Origin: an uncultured Prevotellaceae bacterium
GTDB lineage: Bacteria > Bacteroidota > Bacteroidia > Bacteroidales > Bacteroidaceae
Length of the DNA stretch: 37,195 nucleotides
Direction of reading: 5' to 3'
Assembly (NCBI GenBank): GCA_902774795.1
Contig: CACYKA010000030.1
Span: forward strand, 1 to 37,195
A model generated the notes under the pieces. The model did no database searches, was not told where the DNA came from, and worked only from the letters and a program-made list of their open reading frames with translations. Made by a program: the position numbers and the translations under genes. How positions within the stretch are numbered: the first letter of the stretch is position 1; each line of letters starts with the position of its first letter. Shown here in pieces: positions 24,953 through 33,280 of this stretch.

Positions 24953-25028
24953 GAAACGCCGTATCGTGCCCATTGAAACGCCGTATCGTTGGCTTTAGTA
25001 CGCCGTCTCGTGAAGAGCCGTACGCCGT
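24953..25028 (+). repeat. Degenerate ~22-bp-period repeat array
   Basis: GAAACGCCGTATCGT at 24953 and 24975, then TACGCCGTCTCGT at 24999 and TACGCCGTT at 25021, give four diminishing copies spaced 22-24 bp apart. The array runs into a T-tract at 25028-25037. The spacers differ and are too short for a CRISPR. No coding function is visible. Confidence 0.75.
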
Positions 25029-25052
25029 TTTTTTTTTGACGGAATTTTGTGA

Positions 25053-25449
25053 TTTCCCCTCACCCCTCACTCAATGTGGCCGCAAGTCCCAGCCAGCAAG
25101 GGATTAAAGGCAGTGAGGGGTGTCGTCAACCCCTCACTTGCCCCTCACTACAACCCTCATTTACATTTCTCAATATTTTTCGGACACTTATTGTCTTAAA
25201 GCTGGATTGTTTTCCTAATACAAATTGTTTATCCGTCTCTACGGACTGCGAGTCCGCTCTTGACGTACTAAGAGTTTGCTCGTTACGGACTGATGACAAA
25301 TATTTGTGGCCTTATTTGTTTTGTAATTTATTTATAAATAAGGTTGTGAAGTGAGGGGTTGAGTGAGGGATCAAAAACACCCCTCACTGGGCACGAGCCC
25401 AGTATTCATGGGCTTTCCGCCCATATCAAGTGAGGGGTGAGGGGTAAAA
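25053..25449. mobile_element. ~400-bp non-coding element with terminal inverted repeats (MITE-like)
   Basis: The left end (25053-25071: TTT, CCCCTCACCCC, TCACT) is matched in reverse complement by the right end (25429-25448), and the similarity continues inward for about 20 bp (ATGTGGCCGCAAG against ATATGGGCGGAAA on the other strand). Each end also forms a hairpin of exactly 62 nt with stem CACCCCTCACT/AGTGAGGGGTG (25061-25122 and 25378-25439). Extra copies of the CCCCTCACT word lie just inside both ends. The interior has a CGGACT-GCG-AGTCCG hairpin (25242-25256) and no credible gene. No transposase is present, so mobility is inferred from structure only. Confidence 0.55.
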
Positions 25450-25520
25450 CGGAAAAAACTATTTTTCTGAAAGAACAGAATCTTCGCTGCAGCTTCTGAA
25501 ACAAAAATTTGCCCTTTTCT

Positions 25521-25551
25521 TTTGGAGATTGAGAAATTTTGCTTAACTTTG
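25521..25551 (+). promoter_or_regulatory. Near-perfect Bacteroidetes promoter left over from a lost gene
   Basis: TTTG (25521-25524), a 19-bp spacer, TAACTTTG (25544-25551). It is followed about 90 bp later by the start of the hsdM-like remnant and is the best promoter in the defence half of the window. Confidence 0.8.
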
Positions 25552-25641
25552 TGGCAATAATTCCGCGATACTGATTTTGCAGCATAGTTGATAATATATA
25601 AAACTAACCGAAGAAAAGTAAATACACAATATATTGCGAAT

Positions 25642-25686
25642 ATGAATGAACGTGCAGAACAGCACAAGACGATATGGAAGATATAA
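25642..25686 (+). pseudogene. 5' remnant resembling hsdM (type I restriction methyltransferase subunit)
   Basis: Fourteen codons from the ATG at 25642 read MNERAEQHKTIWKI and then stop. From memory, many HsdM subunits begin with a very similar E-x-H-K-T-I-W-x-I-A-D-x-L-R-G segment, so this looks like the first codons of such a gene, with everything after them lost. The intact promoter upstream and a dinD gene downstream (a frequent passenger of Bacteroidetes type I loci) support the idea. The following 190 bp (25687-25872) holds only a 15-codon reading frame at 25700 and no recognisable protein. The short match makes this tentative. Confidence 0.5.
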
Positions 25687-25872
25687 AATGACTCAAAATA
25701 TGCTAGGGATTCAAGTCGCAGATAAGCTGATGCGTTTAAATTGGTGAGAGATTAATTCAGAAATAATAATAAAAATGGTGCTTTTGAGACGTGAAGAAGT
25801 AAATAAAGTGCTTTTTAGTAGGGGGAATTGTTAATTAACGTGATTTTTTGCATTTTGTTCCGAAAAAAAGAG

Positions 25873-25880
25873 TATCTTTG
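25873..25880 (+). promoter_or_regulatory. Putative -7 element for the ATPase/TOPRIM genes
   Basis: TATCTTTG (TAnnTTTG) lies 28 bp before the ATPase ATG. TTTG boxes occur 15 and 22 bp upstream (25854 and 25847) but not at the ideal 19 bp. It would give a short leader for the defence genes. Confidence 0.5.
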
Positions 25881-25907
25881 CAAAGTATTGTCTACATAAC
25901 TATAGAT

Positions 25908-26990
25908 ATGGAAGGATTTAAGAATATAGAAATCAAGAATTTTAGGGGTATTGACCATCTGAAGATAGATAATTTTTCGCGTGTTAATGTGTTCTTGGGA
26001 CAAAACAGTTCTGGTAAAAGTACAATATTGGAAGCAATCCTGCTTCTTCTTGGTATGTCCAGCCCTGATCTTCCACAAACCCTCAATAAAATAAGGTCTC
26101 GCAATAATTTTAGTGTGGTTGGGGATGTACGTTATATGTTTAACAATCTGATACTTTCTCGTTCTCCAGAGATTAGTGCAGAACTTGCAGATAACGTAAA
26201 ACGTTATCTCAAACTAAATCTGTCGTATGTTTTTAACGAGAATGAGGATATAGCCCGAGAAAATGCCCCCCTTCCAATTTCCGACAACACTGCCTATATC
26301 AATACGTTGGAGATGCTCTTCGATATAGTTGAAAAGGAAGTGAAGAATAGTTATCGTAGTTCCTTAACCTTTAATCAGGGAGGGGCAATTACAGGAAGGA
26401 AACTGGCTGATGGCTACATTGAAAAGGTTTATGTTAGCCTAATAACTGCAGACTTGCTGGCAGGAAGTCTTGTAAACGACCTGTCTGAACTTTTCAAGCG
26501 CAAGCAAAAGGACCTGATTGTGGAGCGTCTGGCTAATTTTGATAAAAATATAAACACAATTGATATTTTAAATAATGATGTGTATATCGGTTTTGAAGGT
26601 ATCAATGAGATGTTGCCACTTGGCATGTCTGGCGATGGTCTTCGCAGATTCCTTAACATAGTGGCCTGTTCTGCCAATCCGATGACGAACATTATTCTGA
26701 TAGACGAAATCGACAATGGGCTGCACTATTCTGCCTACAAGAAATTATGGGAGGCCATATTTGCCTTAGCAACTTCCACGAATAAACAGGTTTTTGTGAC
26801 GACTCATAGCAAGGAAACGCTTTATAAGCTCAATGAAATGCTGGAAGAAAATACCGACTATCAGAAAGAATTGAGGTTATATACCATTGAGAGGACTTTA
26901 AAGAAGGGGATTCAGGCATATAAATATACTTATGAGGGGCTGTCAGGGGCTTGTGAGAATGACATTGAGATTAGAAGTACAGTCCTATGA
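25908..26990 (+). CDS. OLD/ABC-type ATPase (AAA_15/AAA_21), defence-associated
   Basis: An SMC/ABC-like ATPase of the kind used in phage-defence pairs. I start at 25908 because MEGFKNIEIKNFRGIDHLKI is the canonical first strand of this family; the upstream in-frame ATG lies before the promoter box. The 360-aa protein has Walker A GQNSSGKST (near 32-40), an ABC-like signature GMSGDGLRR (about residue 240), Walker B IILIDEIDNGLH and a switch histidine in VTTHSKE. Like OLD-family ATPases it lacks its own TOPRIM domain, which is instead supplied by the next gene, overlapping by 4 bp. The layout recalls the AriA half of PARIS, but the family is not certain. Confidence 0.82.
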   Translation: MEGFKNIEIKNFRGIDHLKIDNFSRVNVFLGQNSSGKSTILEAILLLLGMSSPDLPQTLNKIRSRNNFSVVGDVRYMFNNLILSRSPEISAELADNVKRYLKLNLSYVFNENEDIARENAPLPISDNTAYINTLEMLFDIVEKEVKNSYRSSLTFNQGGAITGRKLADGYIEKVYVSLITADLLAGSLVNDLSELFKRKQKDLIVERLANFDKNINTIDILNNDVYIGFEGINEMLPLGMSGDGLRRFLNIVACSANPMTNIILIDEIDNGLHYSAYKKLWEAIFALATSTNKQVFVTTHSKETLYKLNEMLEENTDYQKELRLYTIERTLKKGIQAYKYTYEGLSGACENDIEIRSTVL

Positions 26991-27616
26991 AAAGATTCTT
27001 GATTATTGTAGAGGGTGAAGCCGATAAGAAGTTCTTATGGGACTACTTCCATCATTTGTTTGATGAACAGGCACCGAAAGACAGCATCATACATTCTGGC
27101 AAAGACAGTGATACTGGTGGTTATACCAAGTTGAAGTCCGAGGAGGCATTGCAAGCGATGCGCAAAAACACCAACCAAGGCGGTGTAAACCTTGTTATAT
27201 TCGATGCAGACGAGAACCCAGAGGGTCGTCGCAAAGAATTGCTTGCCATCAAAGAAGAGTTTGGCGTGGAATTCGAGTTGTTTCTTTTGCCCAACAACAA
27301 AGATGCTGGTGAGTTAGAAGATATGCTGGAGCAAATCATAAACCCTAACAATCAGCCCGTGATGGATTGTTGGCAGACTTACGAATGTGAACTTGAAAAT
27401 GTGAGAATTCCGACCAAAACACCTCCAACGCTGACTATTCCTGCCAAAAAGACCAAGATATATGCCTATCTTGAAACTTTGTTAGGAAAGTCGAGAAGTC
27501 AGAAGAAACTGATTAAGGATGCCAACCGCAATTACGAGAACACCCAGCACTGGAATCTGGATGCAGAGTATCTGGAGCCGTTGAAAGAGTTTTTGGAAAA
27601 CAAGATTTCGGATTAA
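26987..27616 (+). CDS. TOPRIM-like DUF3226 family protein, partner of the ATPase
   Basis: A 209-aa candidate nuclease or effector. The TOPRIM fold is suggested by a first strand ending in an acidic residue ([14 protein letters not shown]9), the D73-A-D75 metal motif in LVIFDADEN, and the [14 protein letters not shown] helix typical of DUF3226. Overlap with the ATPase (ATGA) points to a tight two-gene unit resembling OLD/TOPRIM or PARIS-type systems, though the PARIS effector belongs to a different family (DUF4435). The last 25 codons are duplicated, with mostly synonymous changes, immediately before the methyltransferase gene downstream of dinD. Confidence 0.78.
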   Translation: MKRFLIIVEGEADKKFLWDYFHHLFDEQAPKDSIIHSGKDSDTGGYTKLKSEEALQAMRKNTNQGGVNLVIFDADENPEGRRKELLAIKEEFGVEFELFLLPNNKDAGELEDMLEQIINPNNQPVMDCWQTYECELENVRIPTKTPPTLTIPAKKTKIYAYLETLLGKSRSQKKLIKDANRNYENTQHWNLDAEYLEPLKEFLENKISD

Positions 27617-27620
27617 GCGT

Positions 27621-28451
27621 ATGAAAAAGGGTGAGATATTAGCATTATTTCAAGAATATGAGCAGGCCGCTTGCGAAGTAAACCAAGTAGAATGTTGGAG
27701 TGCAAGAGATTTGCAAAAGTTACTTGGCTATAGCCTTTGGCAGAACTTCACGAAAGTTATTGAAAAGGCTAAAATGGCATGTGAGAATGTTGGCCAAAAT
27801 ATAGTTGACCATTTTATTGACGTCAATAAAAAGGTCGAGTTAGGTAGTGGCGCTTTTCGTGAAGTTGATGACATCATGTTGACCCGATACGCATGTTATC
27901 TTGTGGCGCAGAATGGTGACCCACGAAAGCCTCAGATTGCATTTGCACAGACCTACTTTGCCGTGCAGACCCGTCGGGCTGAACTCATAGAACAGCGTTT
28001 GTTAGAGGTAGAGCGAGTAAAGGCTCGTGCCAAACTGCAAGAAACAGAGAAGAAACTGTCAGGCGTGTTGTACGAACGTGGTGTCAATGACAAAAGCTTT
28101 GCTGTCATCCGTTCTAAAGGCGATCAGGCCCTCTTCCGTCTCAGTACCAATGTGATGAAAAGTAAGATGGGTGTTCCTGCTTCTCGTCCTTTGGCTGATT
28201 TCCTGCCAACCATCAGCATCAAAGCCAAGGACTTTGCTGCCGAGATGACCAGCGTTAATGTGCAGGCGAAAGACTTGAAAGGTGAAACACAAATCATCCG
28301 TGAGCATGTTGACAACAACGCAGCTGTTCGCCAAATGCTCGTCCAACGTGGCATCGTCCCTGAAGACCTGCCACCTGCTGAGGATGTTAAGAAGGTGGAA
28401 CGCAGATTAGCAAGTGAAAGCAAAAAGGCGTTAGAAAACAAAAAGAAATGA
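27621..28451 (+). CDS. dinD: DNA-damage-inducible protein D (DinD)
   Basis: A 276-aa DinD-family protein. E. coli DinD is an SOS-induced protein that antagonises RecA filaments. The N-terminal Bro-N-like part reads [28 protein letters not shown], followed by [33 protein letters not shown]. The central part is coiled, and DinD-typical [28 protein letters not shown] precedes a basic tail (KKALENKKK). In Bacteroidetes, dinD often travels inside type I restriction loci, which fits the hsdM-like remnant upstream. It begins 5 bp after the TOPRIM gene and is flanked on both sides by copies of that gene's 3' end. Codon use is less AT-rich than in the genes that follow. Confidence 0.88.
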   Translation: MKKGEILALFQEYEQAACEVNQVECWSARDLQKLLGYSLWQNFTKVIEKAKMACENVGQNIVDHFIDVNKKVELGSGAFREVDDIMLTRYACYLVAQNGDPRKPQIAFAQTYFAVQTRRAELIEQRLLEVERVKARAKLQETEKKLSGVLYERGVNDKSFAVIRSKGDQALFRLSTNVMKSKMGVPASRPLADFLPTISIKAKDFAAEMTSVNVQAKDLKGETQIIREHVDNNAAVRQMLVQRGIVPEDLPPAEDVKKVERRLASESKKALENKKK

Positions 28452-28452
28452 T

Positions 28453-28551
28453 ATGGTCCAGAATCGTAATTACGAGAACACCCAGCATTGGAATCTGGAT
28501 GCAGAGTATCTAGAGCCGTTGAAGGGATTTTTGAATGAACATTTATTATAA
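28453..28551 (+). pseudogene. Orphan 3' end of a second TOPRIM (DUF3226) gene
   Basis: A 32-codon frame reads [20 protein letters not shown] and on to LNEHLL. From NRNYENTQ to the region of EPLK it matches the end of the TOPRIM protein (27524-27597) at about 90% nucleotide identity. Nearly all differences are synonymous (AAC/AAT, CGC/CGT, CAC/CAT, CTG/CTA). The stop overlaps the methyltransferase start as TAATG, so the lost parent gene was probably translationally coupled to the methyltransferase. The initial ATG is probably incidental. Confidence 0.75.
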
Positions 28552-29813
28552 TGCGCTATATTAATTTCGATAACATACCAGAGAATCGGGAATGGGCATT
28601 TGAAAGTGTTCGTTCTACGGAGCAATGGACTCATGGATACCATCGCTATCCTGCTAAATTCCTGCCCGATGTTGTAAGAAAGATAATAGAAGATTATGCA
28701 CGAGGCAGCAATTTGATAGCAGATTTATTTGCCGGCTGTGGGACAACATTAGTTGAAGCCAAAGTTCATGGAATATCTTCTGTGGGTACGGATATTAATC
28801 CTGTTGCTCAACTAATAACTAAGGTAAAAACTACGGCACTATCTCCCATTGCTCTTCAACAAGCATATGATGCGCTGGTAAAGTTGTTTGATGAATATAG
28901 TGAGTGTGATTATGCTGGCATACAAAAACATGATAGAATAGACTATTGGTTTACCCAACCGCAGAAAGCAAAGATAGCCTTTTTATATGATAAGATTTTC
29001 CATTTGGATGTTAATGATGACATAAAGGATTTCTTCTATGTTTGTATTTCTCACATCCTAAAAAATTGTTCATGGTGGTTGCAGACTAGTACAAAACCAC
29101 AAAAAGACAAGGAGAAGAAACCGGAAGACCCGTTTGAGGAATTCTGTCGTCATTGCAAGAAAATGATAGGTTGGAACGAGAAATTCTACAATGAACTGAA
29201 CGAGAAAGGGCGTTTGGATACTCCTTGTGAAATCCATTTGGAAGATGCTCGTCATACATCAATTCAGGCAGGAAGTATAAATGCAATTATTACCTCTCCA
29301 CCTTATGTGACATCTTATGAATATGCAGATATCCATCAGTTGACAGCATATTGGATGGAGTATATGTCAGATATTCAAGAGTTCCGCAAAAAATTCATAG
29401 GCTCTTCCTATTCTGGCAATACATCTCTGTCGGTTTCAGAGAGCAAGCAGGCCCAAAAGATTGTCAATGCTTTGGCAGAAAAGAGTATGCATATAGCACG
29501 TGATGTTGCACAGTATTTTAACGACATGCAAGAAGTTGCCAAGGAAATGTCAAGAGTGCTTGCTCCCAATGGTCGTGCCTGTATTGTTATAGGCAATACT
29601 AAGATAAAGGAAGTACAAATAAAGTCTGCAGAAGTGTTCTTTGAGTTCCTGCGAAATGCAGGATTACGGAAGGTAAATGTTATAAAACGAAGTATTCCTC
29701 ACAAGTTGATGCCTACTTTGAGAGACAAGAATACTGGGAAATTTACGAAACTGGATAATCCTAATTGTAAGAAGGTTTATCCAAATGAGTATATCATTAT
29801 AATGAAAAAATAA
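28551..29813 (+). CDS. DNA methyltransferase (SPPY-type amino-methyltransferase)
   Basis: A 420-aa SAM-dependent methyltransferase acting on the exocyclic amino group of cytosine or adenine. The order of motifs is a motif X-like HGYHRYPAKFLP (28-39), then motif I DLFAGCGTTLVEA (58-70) for SAM binding, then the catalytic motif IV TSPPYVTSYEY (T248-SPPY252), and near the C-terminus RACIVIGNTK. A lysine/tryptophan-rich insertion between motifs I and IV (about 150-230) may be the target-recognition part. SPPY is commoner in N4-cytosine enzymes, but N6-adenine is possible. It starts inside the stop of the TOPRIM remnant and ends 3 bp before the GHKL ATPase gene, so it probably protects host DNA from the downstream nuclease. 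Confidence 0.9.
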   Translation: MRYINFDNIPENREWAFESVRSTEQWTHGYHRYPAKFLPDVVRKIIEDYARGSNLIADLFAGCGTTLVEAKVHGISSVGTDINPVAQLITKVKTTALSPIALQQAYDALVKLFDEYSECDYAGIQKHDRIDYWFTQPQKAKIAFLYDKIFHLDVNDDIKDFFYVCISHILKNCSWWLQTSTKPQKDKEKKPEDPFEEFCRHCKKMIGWNEKFYNELNEKGRLDTPCEIHLEDARHTSIQAGSINAIITSPPYVTSYEYADIHQLTAYWMEYMSDIQEFRKKFIGSSYSGNTSLSVSESKQAQKIVNALAEKSMHIARDVAQYFNDMQEVAKEMSRVLAPNGRACIVIGNTKIKEVQIKSAEVFFEFLRNAGLRKVNVIKRSIPHKLMPTLRDKNTGKFTKLDNPNCKKVYPNEYIIIMKK

Positions 29814-29816
29814 GAT

Positions 29817-32036
29817 ATGGCTATTATAGAACAAAGCAGTATGCCATTCAGACCTTATGCGAGGTTAATGAATGTGATTGGCGATCAACTGATAACTGAT
29901 AAAAAAGTTGCAGTGATTGAAATCATTAAAAATAGTTACGATGCTGATGCAAGTATCGTAAAGGTAAGGTTTTGTAATATGTCTAATGTAGGATTTAATA
30001 GCCTGCCAAAGGAAGAACAAGCTTACATTGAGATTGAAGACAATGGCTGCGGAATGTCGTTAGATGTGATTAAAAATGTCTGGCTTCGTCCTGCGACACC
30101 AAATAAGTTTGATAAGAAAAAAAGAAAGAACCTAACAACAGAGAAAGGAAGAATAATTCAAGGTGAGAAAGGAATAGGAAGATTCGCAATCCACAAATTA
30201 GGCGAAAAGATAGAACTCTATACAAAAGCAAAGGGGGAAAATGAGGTCAAGTTAGAAATGAACTTTGTTGACTTTAATCCTGATGATGCCAATTTGTTTA
30301 ATCAGCCTTCAGATTACAAGTTGTTAGATGAGGTGACCAACAATTGGTATGTGCAGGATCCATCCGAAAGAGTGATGAATGAATCAGGCACTATAATTCG
30401 TATCTATAATCTTAGAGAGCAATGGTCTTTAAATGACTATAAAGAGTTATATCAGAATATACAACGCATGATGCCTCCCGTTGATGATAATGCACGGTTA
30501 TTAGGTGTTGATTTTGTCCAGGACTTCTCCATTGAAATGTATAAAGAGGGCAAACTTTATGTAGATGAAGATGTTAGAACTTTTGCAGATGTCATCGAAC
30601 GTGCTCAATTCTCAATGATAGGATCTGTTGATAAGAATGGAAATGCCCATTTCCAATATAAGTCATTATCTCCAAGACGCATTTTTAGCGATGATGTTAA
30701 TTTGTTGGATGAAAACGCGTTATCCATAAGAAATTATTCTTTATATGGAACGAAGTGGTTTAAAGATAATGACAGGAAACCACAATGTGGCCCATTCCGT
30801 TTTACATTTTATGCTTTCGACTTGAAGAATAAGGATTTAACAATATTAGACAAAGACTTGGAAAAATTCATCAAAGATAACTTCGTCTTTGTTATGAGGG
30901 ATGGGATACGTGTTTATCCATACGGCGAGAAAGGTATAGACTGGTTGGATTTGGATAAATTGAGGTCAACTTATCGGGCAGGCCAGTTTATTAGTTACAA
31001 TGATTTAACAGGATTCGTTTATATATCTCAAGAAAACAACCCATTGTTGAGAGATGCAACAAACAGGCAGGGACTTGTTAATGACAAGGGCTGTTATAAT
31101 GATTTCAAGTCATTAGTAACGGCGGTGACTGAAATTTTTAATTACGAAATCAAGATAGACAAGAATAAAAAAGCGATACAAAGAAGGATGCCAATTAAGC
31201 AATCAAATGAAGCCTTACAAGCTTCTCTGATAAGATTGCAAAAGTCTTTAGAGAAATCTGAGAATCTGGAAACTCTTGAATTGTCAAATAAGTTCTTTGA
31301 TGCATATAAGAAACACATAGACATTATAAAGGATAGAATGGAAACCGTTGAGGATTTGGCAGGCTTAGGTATGGCAGTCGAAAAATCCTCTCACGATTCT
31401 ATTCGTATACTTTCATTAATGACTCAAAATGTGAAGTCATTCAAGAAGAAAATGCTTAGTCATAATTATCAAGAGCAGGATTTGACAGAGTTATTTGATG
31501 ACTTGGAAGAGAACTTAAGCATTGTTCATGAAGACATGCAAATGATTCAGCCTTTATTTAAGATTCAGCGTCAGAGTATTAAGGATGTTTCTATTAAGGA
31601 GTGTATTGTTAAAGTCGTTAGATATTTCAGAAATGATATAGATGGGAAGATTCTGACGAATATAAATAAGATAGGAGAAGACCTAATCATTAAAACTAAT
31701 GCAGGTCTCATTTTACAGGTATTGATAAATCTGATTGATAATTCAATATACTGGCTTGGCAAGTCTGGTATTCCCGATAAGAAAATCCATTTTGCAATAT
31801 CACCAACTGACAGAACGCTTATTATTGGGGATAATGGAAATGGAATACGTGAAGATATTGTTCCTTTGGTATTCAACGAATTCTTTTCAATGAAGTCAAA
31901 TGGCAGAGGTTTGGGATTATATATTGTGAGAGAATTACTATTACGCATAAATGCCCAAATAGAGGTGATAGAGAATCCAACAGGTAAGATACTACCTGGG
32001 GCAAATTTCATCATCAAATTTGACGTGGAGGAATAA
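29817..32036 (+). CDS. Protein with two GHKL ATPase modules: MORC/HSP90-like N-terminus, histidine-kinase-like C-terminus
   Basis: A 739-aa soluble protein with no membrane segments. The N-terminal module has the GHKL boxes E35..N39..D42 (VIEIIKNSYDADA), D75-NGCGM80 and GEKGIGRFA (116-124), as in HSP90, MutL and MORC clamps. A long middle part resembles a transducer domain, then a helical region has a candidate H-box around EKSSHDSIRI (about residue 525). A second GHKL module follows, with N-box LINLIDNSIYWL (about 635), G1 IGDNGNGI, F-box FNEFFSMK and G2 GRGLGLYIV. The tail is thus a cytoplasmic histidine kinase, and the next gene, 2 bp away, is receiver-like. It lies between a methyltransferase and an McrB gene, so a regulatory or DNA-clamp role in restriction is inferred. 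Codon use is strongly AT-rich. Confidence 0.85.
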   Translation: MAIIEQSSMPFRPYARLMNVIGDQLITDKKVAVIEIIKNSYDADASIVKVRFCNMSNVGFNSLPKEEQAYIEIEDNGCGMSLDVIKNVWLRPATPNKFDKKKRKNLTTEKGRIIQGEKGIGRFAIHKLGEKIELYTKAKGENEVKLEMNFVDFNPDDANLFNQPSDYKLLDEVTNNWYVQDPSERVMNESGTIIRIYNLREQWSLNDYKELYQNIQRMMPPVDDNARLLGVDFVQDFSIEMYKEGKLYVDEDVRTFADVIERAQFSMIGSVDKNGNAHFQYKSLSPRRIFSDDVNLLDENALSIRNYSLYGTKWFKDNDRKPQCGPFRFTFYAFDLKNKDLTILDKDLEKFIKDNFVFVMRDGIRVYPYGEKGIDWLDLDKLRSTYRAGQFISYNDLTGFVYISQENNPLLRDATNRQGLVNDKGCYNDFKSLVTAVTEIFNYEIKIDKNKKAIQRRMPIKQSNEALQASLIRLQKSLEKSENLETLELSNKFFDAYKKHIDIIKDRMETVEDLAGLGMAVEKSSHDSIRILSLMTQNVKSFKKKMLSHNYQEQDLTELFDDLEENLSIVHEDMQMIQPLFKIQRQSIKDVSIKECIVKVVRYFRNDIDGKILTNINKIGEDLIIKTNAGLILQVLINLIDNSIYWLGKSGIPDKKIHFAISPTDRTLIIGDNGNGIREDIVPLVFNEFFSMKSNGRGLGLYIVRELLLRINAQIEVIENPTGKILPGANFIIKFDVEE

Positions 32037-32038
32037 AT

Positions 32039-33280
32039 GTGAATGGAGTTGTTATTTTTGCTGATAATAGAATTTTCACAAAGGGGAAAGAAAATGAACT
32101 TTTCAAGTTATTCCTCAATGATTCCGATTTTTCTGTTTTGCCTATAGATAGTCTTGAATGTTTAGAGTCAACGATTAAGTCGGCATCTACGTTTAGAGCA
32201 TGTATTATTGACTGGGATTTCGAGAACAATGACATGAAGGATGAAGACTTTGATGGAGTTGAACTTCCACAGAGAACACCAATGTCCATACTCACAGAAC
32301 TCACATTATATACCCTTGTATATGTTTATTCTGAAAAAGAGATTCCTGAGACAGAAAAGAAAGAGTTGCAGAGCAAATACGGAAAAAAAATCCGATTTAA
32401 AACAAAACAAGGAAATGTCGATTCAGAATATAATAATATTATAAATGATATAAGGATATTTGAGGCAAATAATAGTCACATGAATATTCCTTTTATGTGG
32501 AGCCAATCTATCAACCAATCTGCACAGAAGATTTTTAGTGAGTTGGAAGATGCAAATTCTTATTGGATTAAGGAAATCAGAGATACAGCTATTAAAGACG
32601 GAGGGGATGCCACGTCAGAAGTTATAGATGTCTTTAATAACCTTCTGAATGAAGATTTAATTCAAAATAAAGCTCTGAGAAATCTTTTAGACTCTTTTGA
32701 ATGTAATGAAAATGAGCATAAGGAAGAAAATACTGCAAAACTATATAGGAGGATTTATTACTCAAATATAGTCGACACAAGCCCTATTATGACTGGAGAT
32801 ATTTTCAAACTTGATGAGGATCATTATGGTATTCTTATCACTCCTGAATGTGAAATAGCTGATAAGCAAAAAGAAAAGGAGAAAGACTACTATGATTTTT
32901 TAGTGATAAGCAAATCTGCTTCTAAGAAATATCAGGAAGAAAAACAAAAGAAATTTTCCAAGGACGCAAAAAATGCAAAAGAGATATTTAACAATGGTGT
33001 GATAAGCCGCCATGTCTTGATTTCTTTCCCTTTTGAGGATACCTTTTACAATCAAATCGGTTTGATAGAATTTAATACGGCTTTTAGAACTTATGCCAAA
33101 ATAAATGATGACAACACTTCTATTGCTGAATGTAGAACAAAGTACAAATTGAATGCGCCATATATTCACCAGTTAAGGCAGCGTTTCGTTTCATATTTCG
33201 GGAAATATGGTGTACCGGCAATTCCTGATAGTTTAAGAGTGTATAATCTCAAAAAGCAATCAGATGGAGTTTGTGGGTAA
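32039..33280 (+). CDS. Receiver-like protein with a C-terminal domain of unknown family
   Basis: A 413-aa protein starting at a GTG (32039); an overlapping ATG two bases earlier hits an immediate stop. Residues 1 to about 130 look like a degenerate response-regulator receiver: strand VVIFADN with D9, then a strand ending in IIDWDF, where D58 is in the phosphoacceptor position, and a later LYTLVYVYSEK strand. There is no DNA-binding output domain. The C-terminal half contains GDIFKLDEDHYGILITPECEIADK (about 254-277), with C271 in a T-P-E-C-E context, and a highly charged Lys/Glu stretch. It is tightly linked to the kinase-like GHKL gene, so the two probably form a signalling pair. The role of the C-terminal part is unknown to me. 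Confidence 0.65.
   Translation: MNGVVIFADNRIFTKGKENELFKLFLNDSDFSVLPIDSLECLESTIKSASTFRACIIDWDFENNDMKDEDFDGVELPQRTPMSILTELTLYTLVYVYSEKEIPETEKKELQSKYGKKIRFKTKQGNVDSEYNNIINDIRIFEANNSHMNIPFMWSQSINQSAQKIFSELEDANSYWIKEIRDTAIKDGGDATSEVIDVFNNLLNEDLIQNKALRNLLDSFECNENEHKEENTAKLYRRIYYSNIVDTSPIMTGDIFKLDEDHYGILITPECEIADKQKEKEKDYYDFLVISKSASKKYQEEKQKKFSKDAKNAKEIFNNGVISRHVLISFPFEDTFYNQIGLIEFNTAFRTYAKINDDNTSIAECRTKYKLNAPYIHQLRQRFVSYFGKYGVPAIPDSLRVYNLKKQSDGVCG

Noticed and set aside
24953-25028. CRISPR array
   Set aside because: Repeats are about 13-15 bp with 7-9 bp spacers and decay quickly; no cas genes are present.
25049-25354. 101-codon frame inside the inverted-repeat element
   Set aside because: It is translated from the hairpin repeats, has no family resemblance and no start signals.
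28453-28551. A functional 32-residue small protein before the methyltransferase
   Set aside because: It matches the C-terminus of the upstream TOPRIM protein and has no independent start signal, so a gene remnant is the simpler reading.
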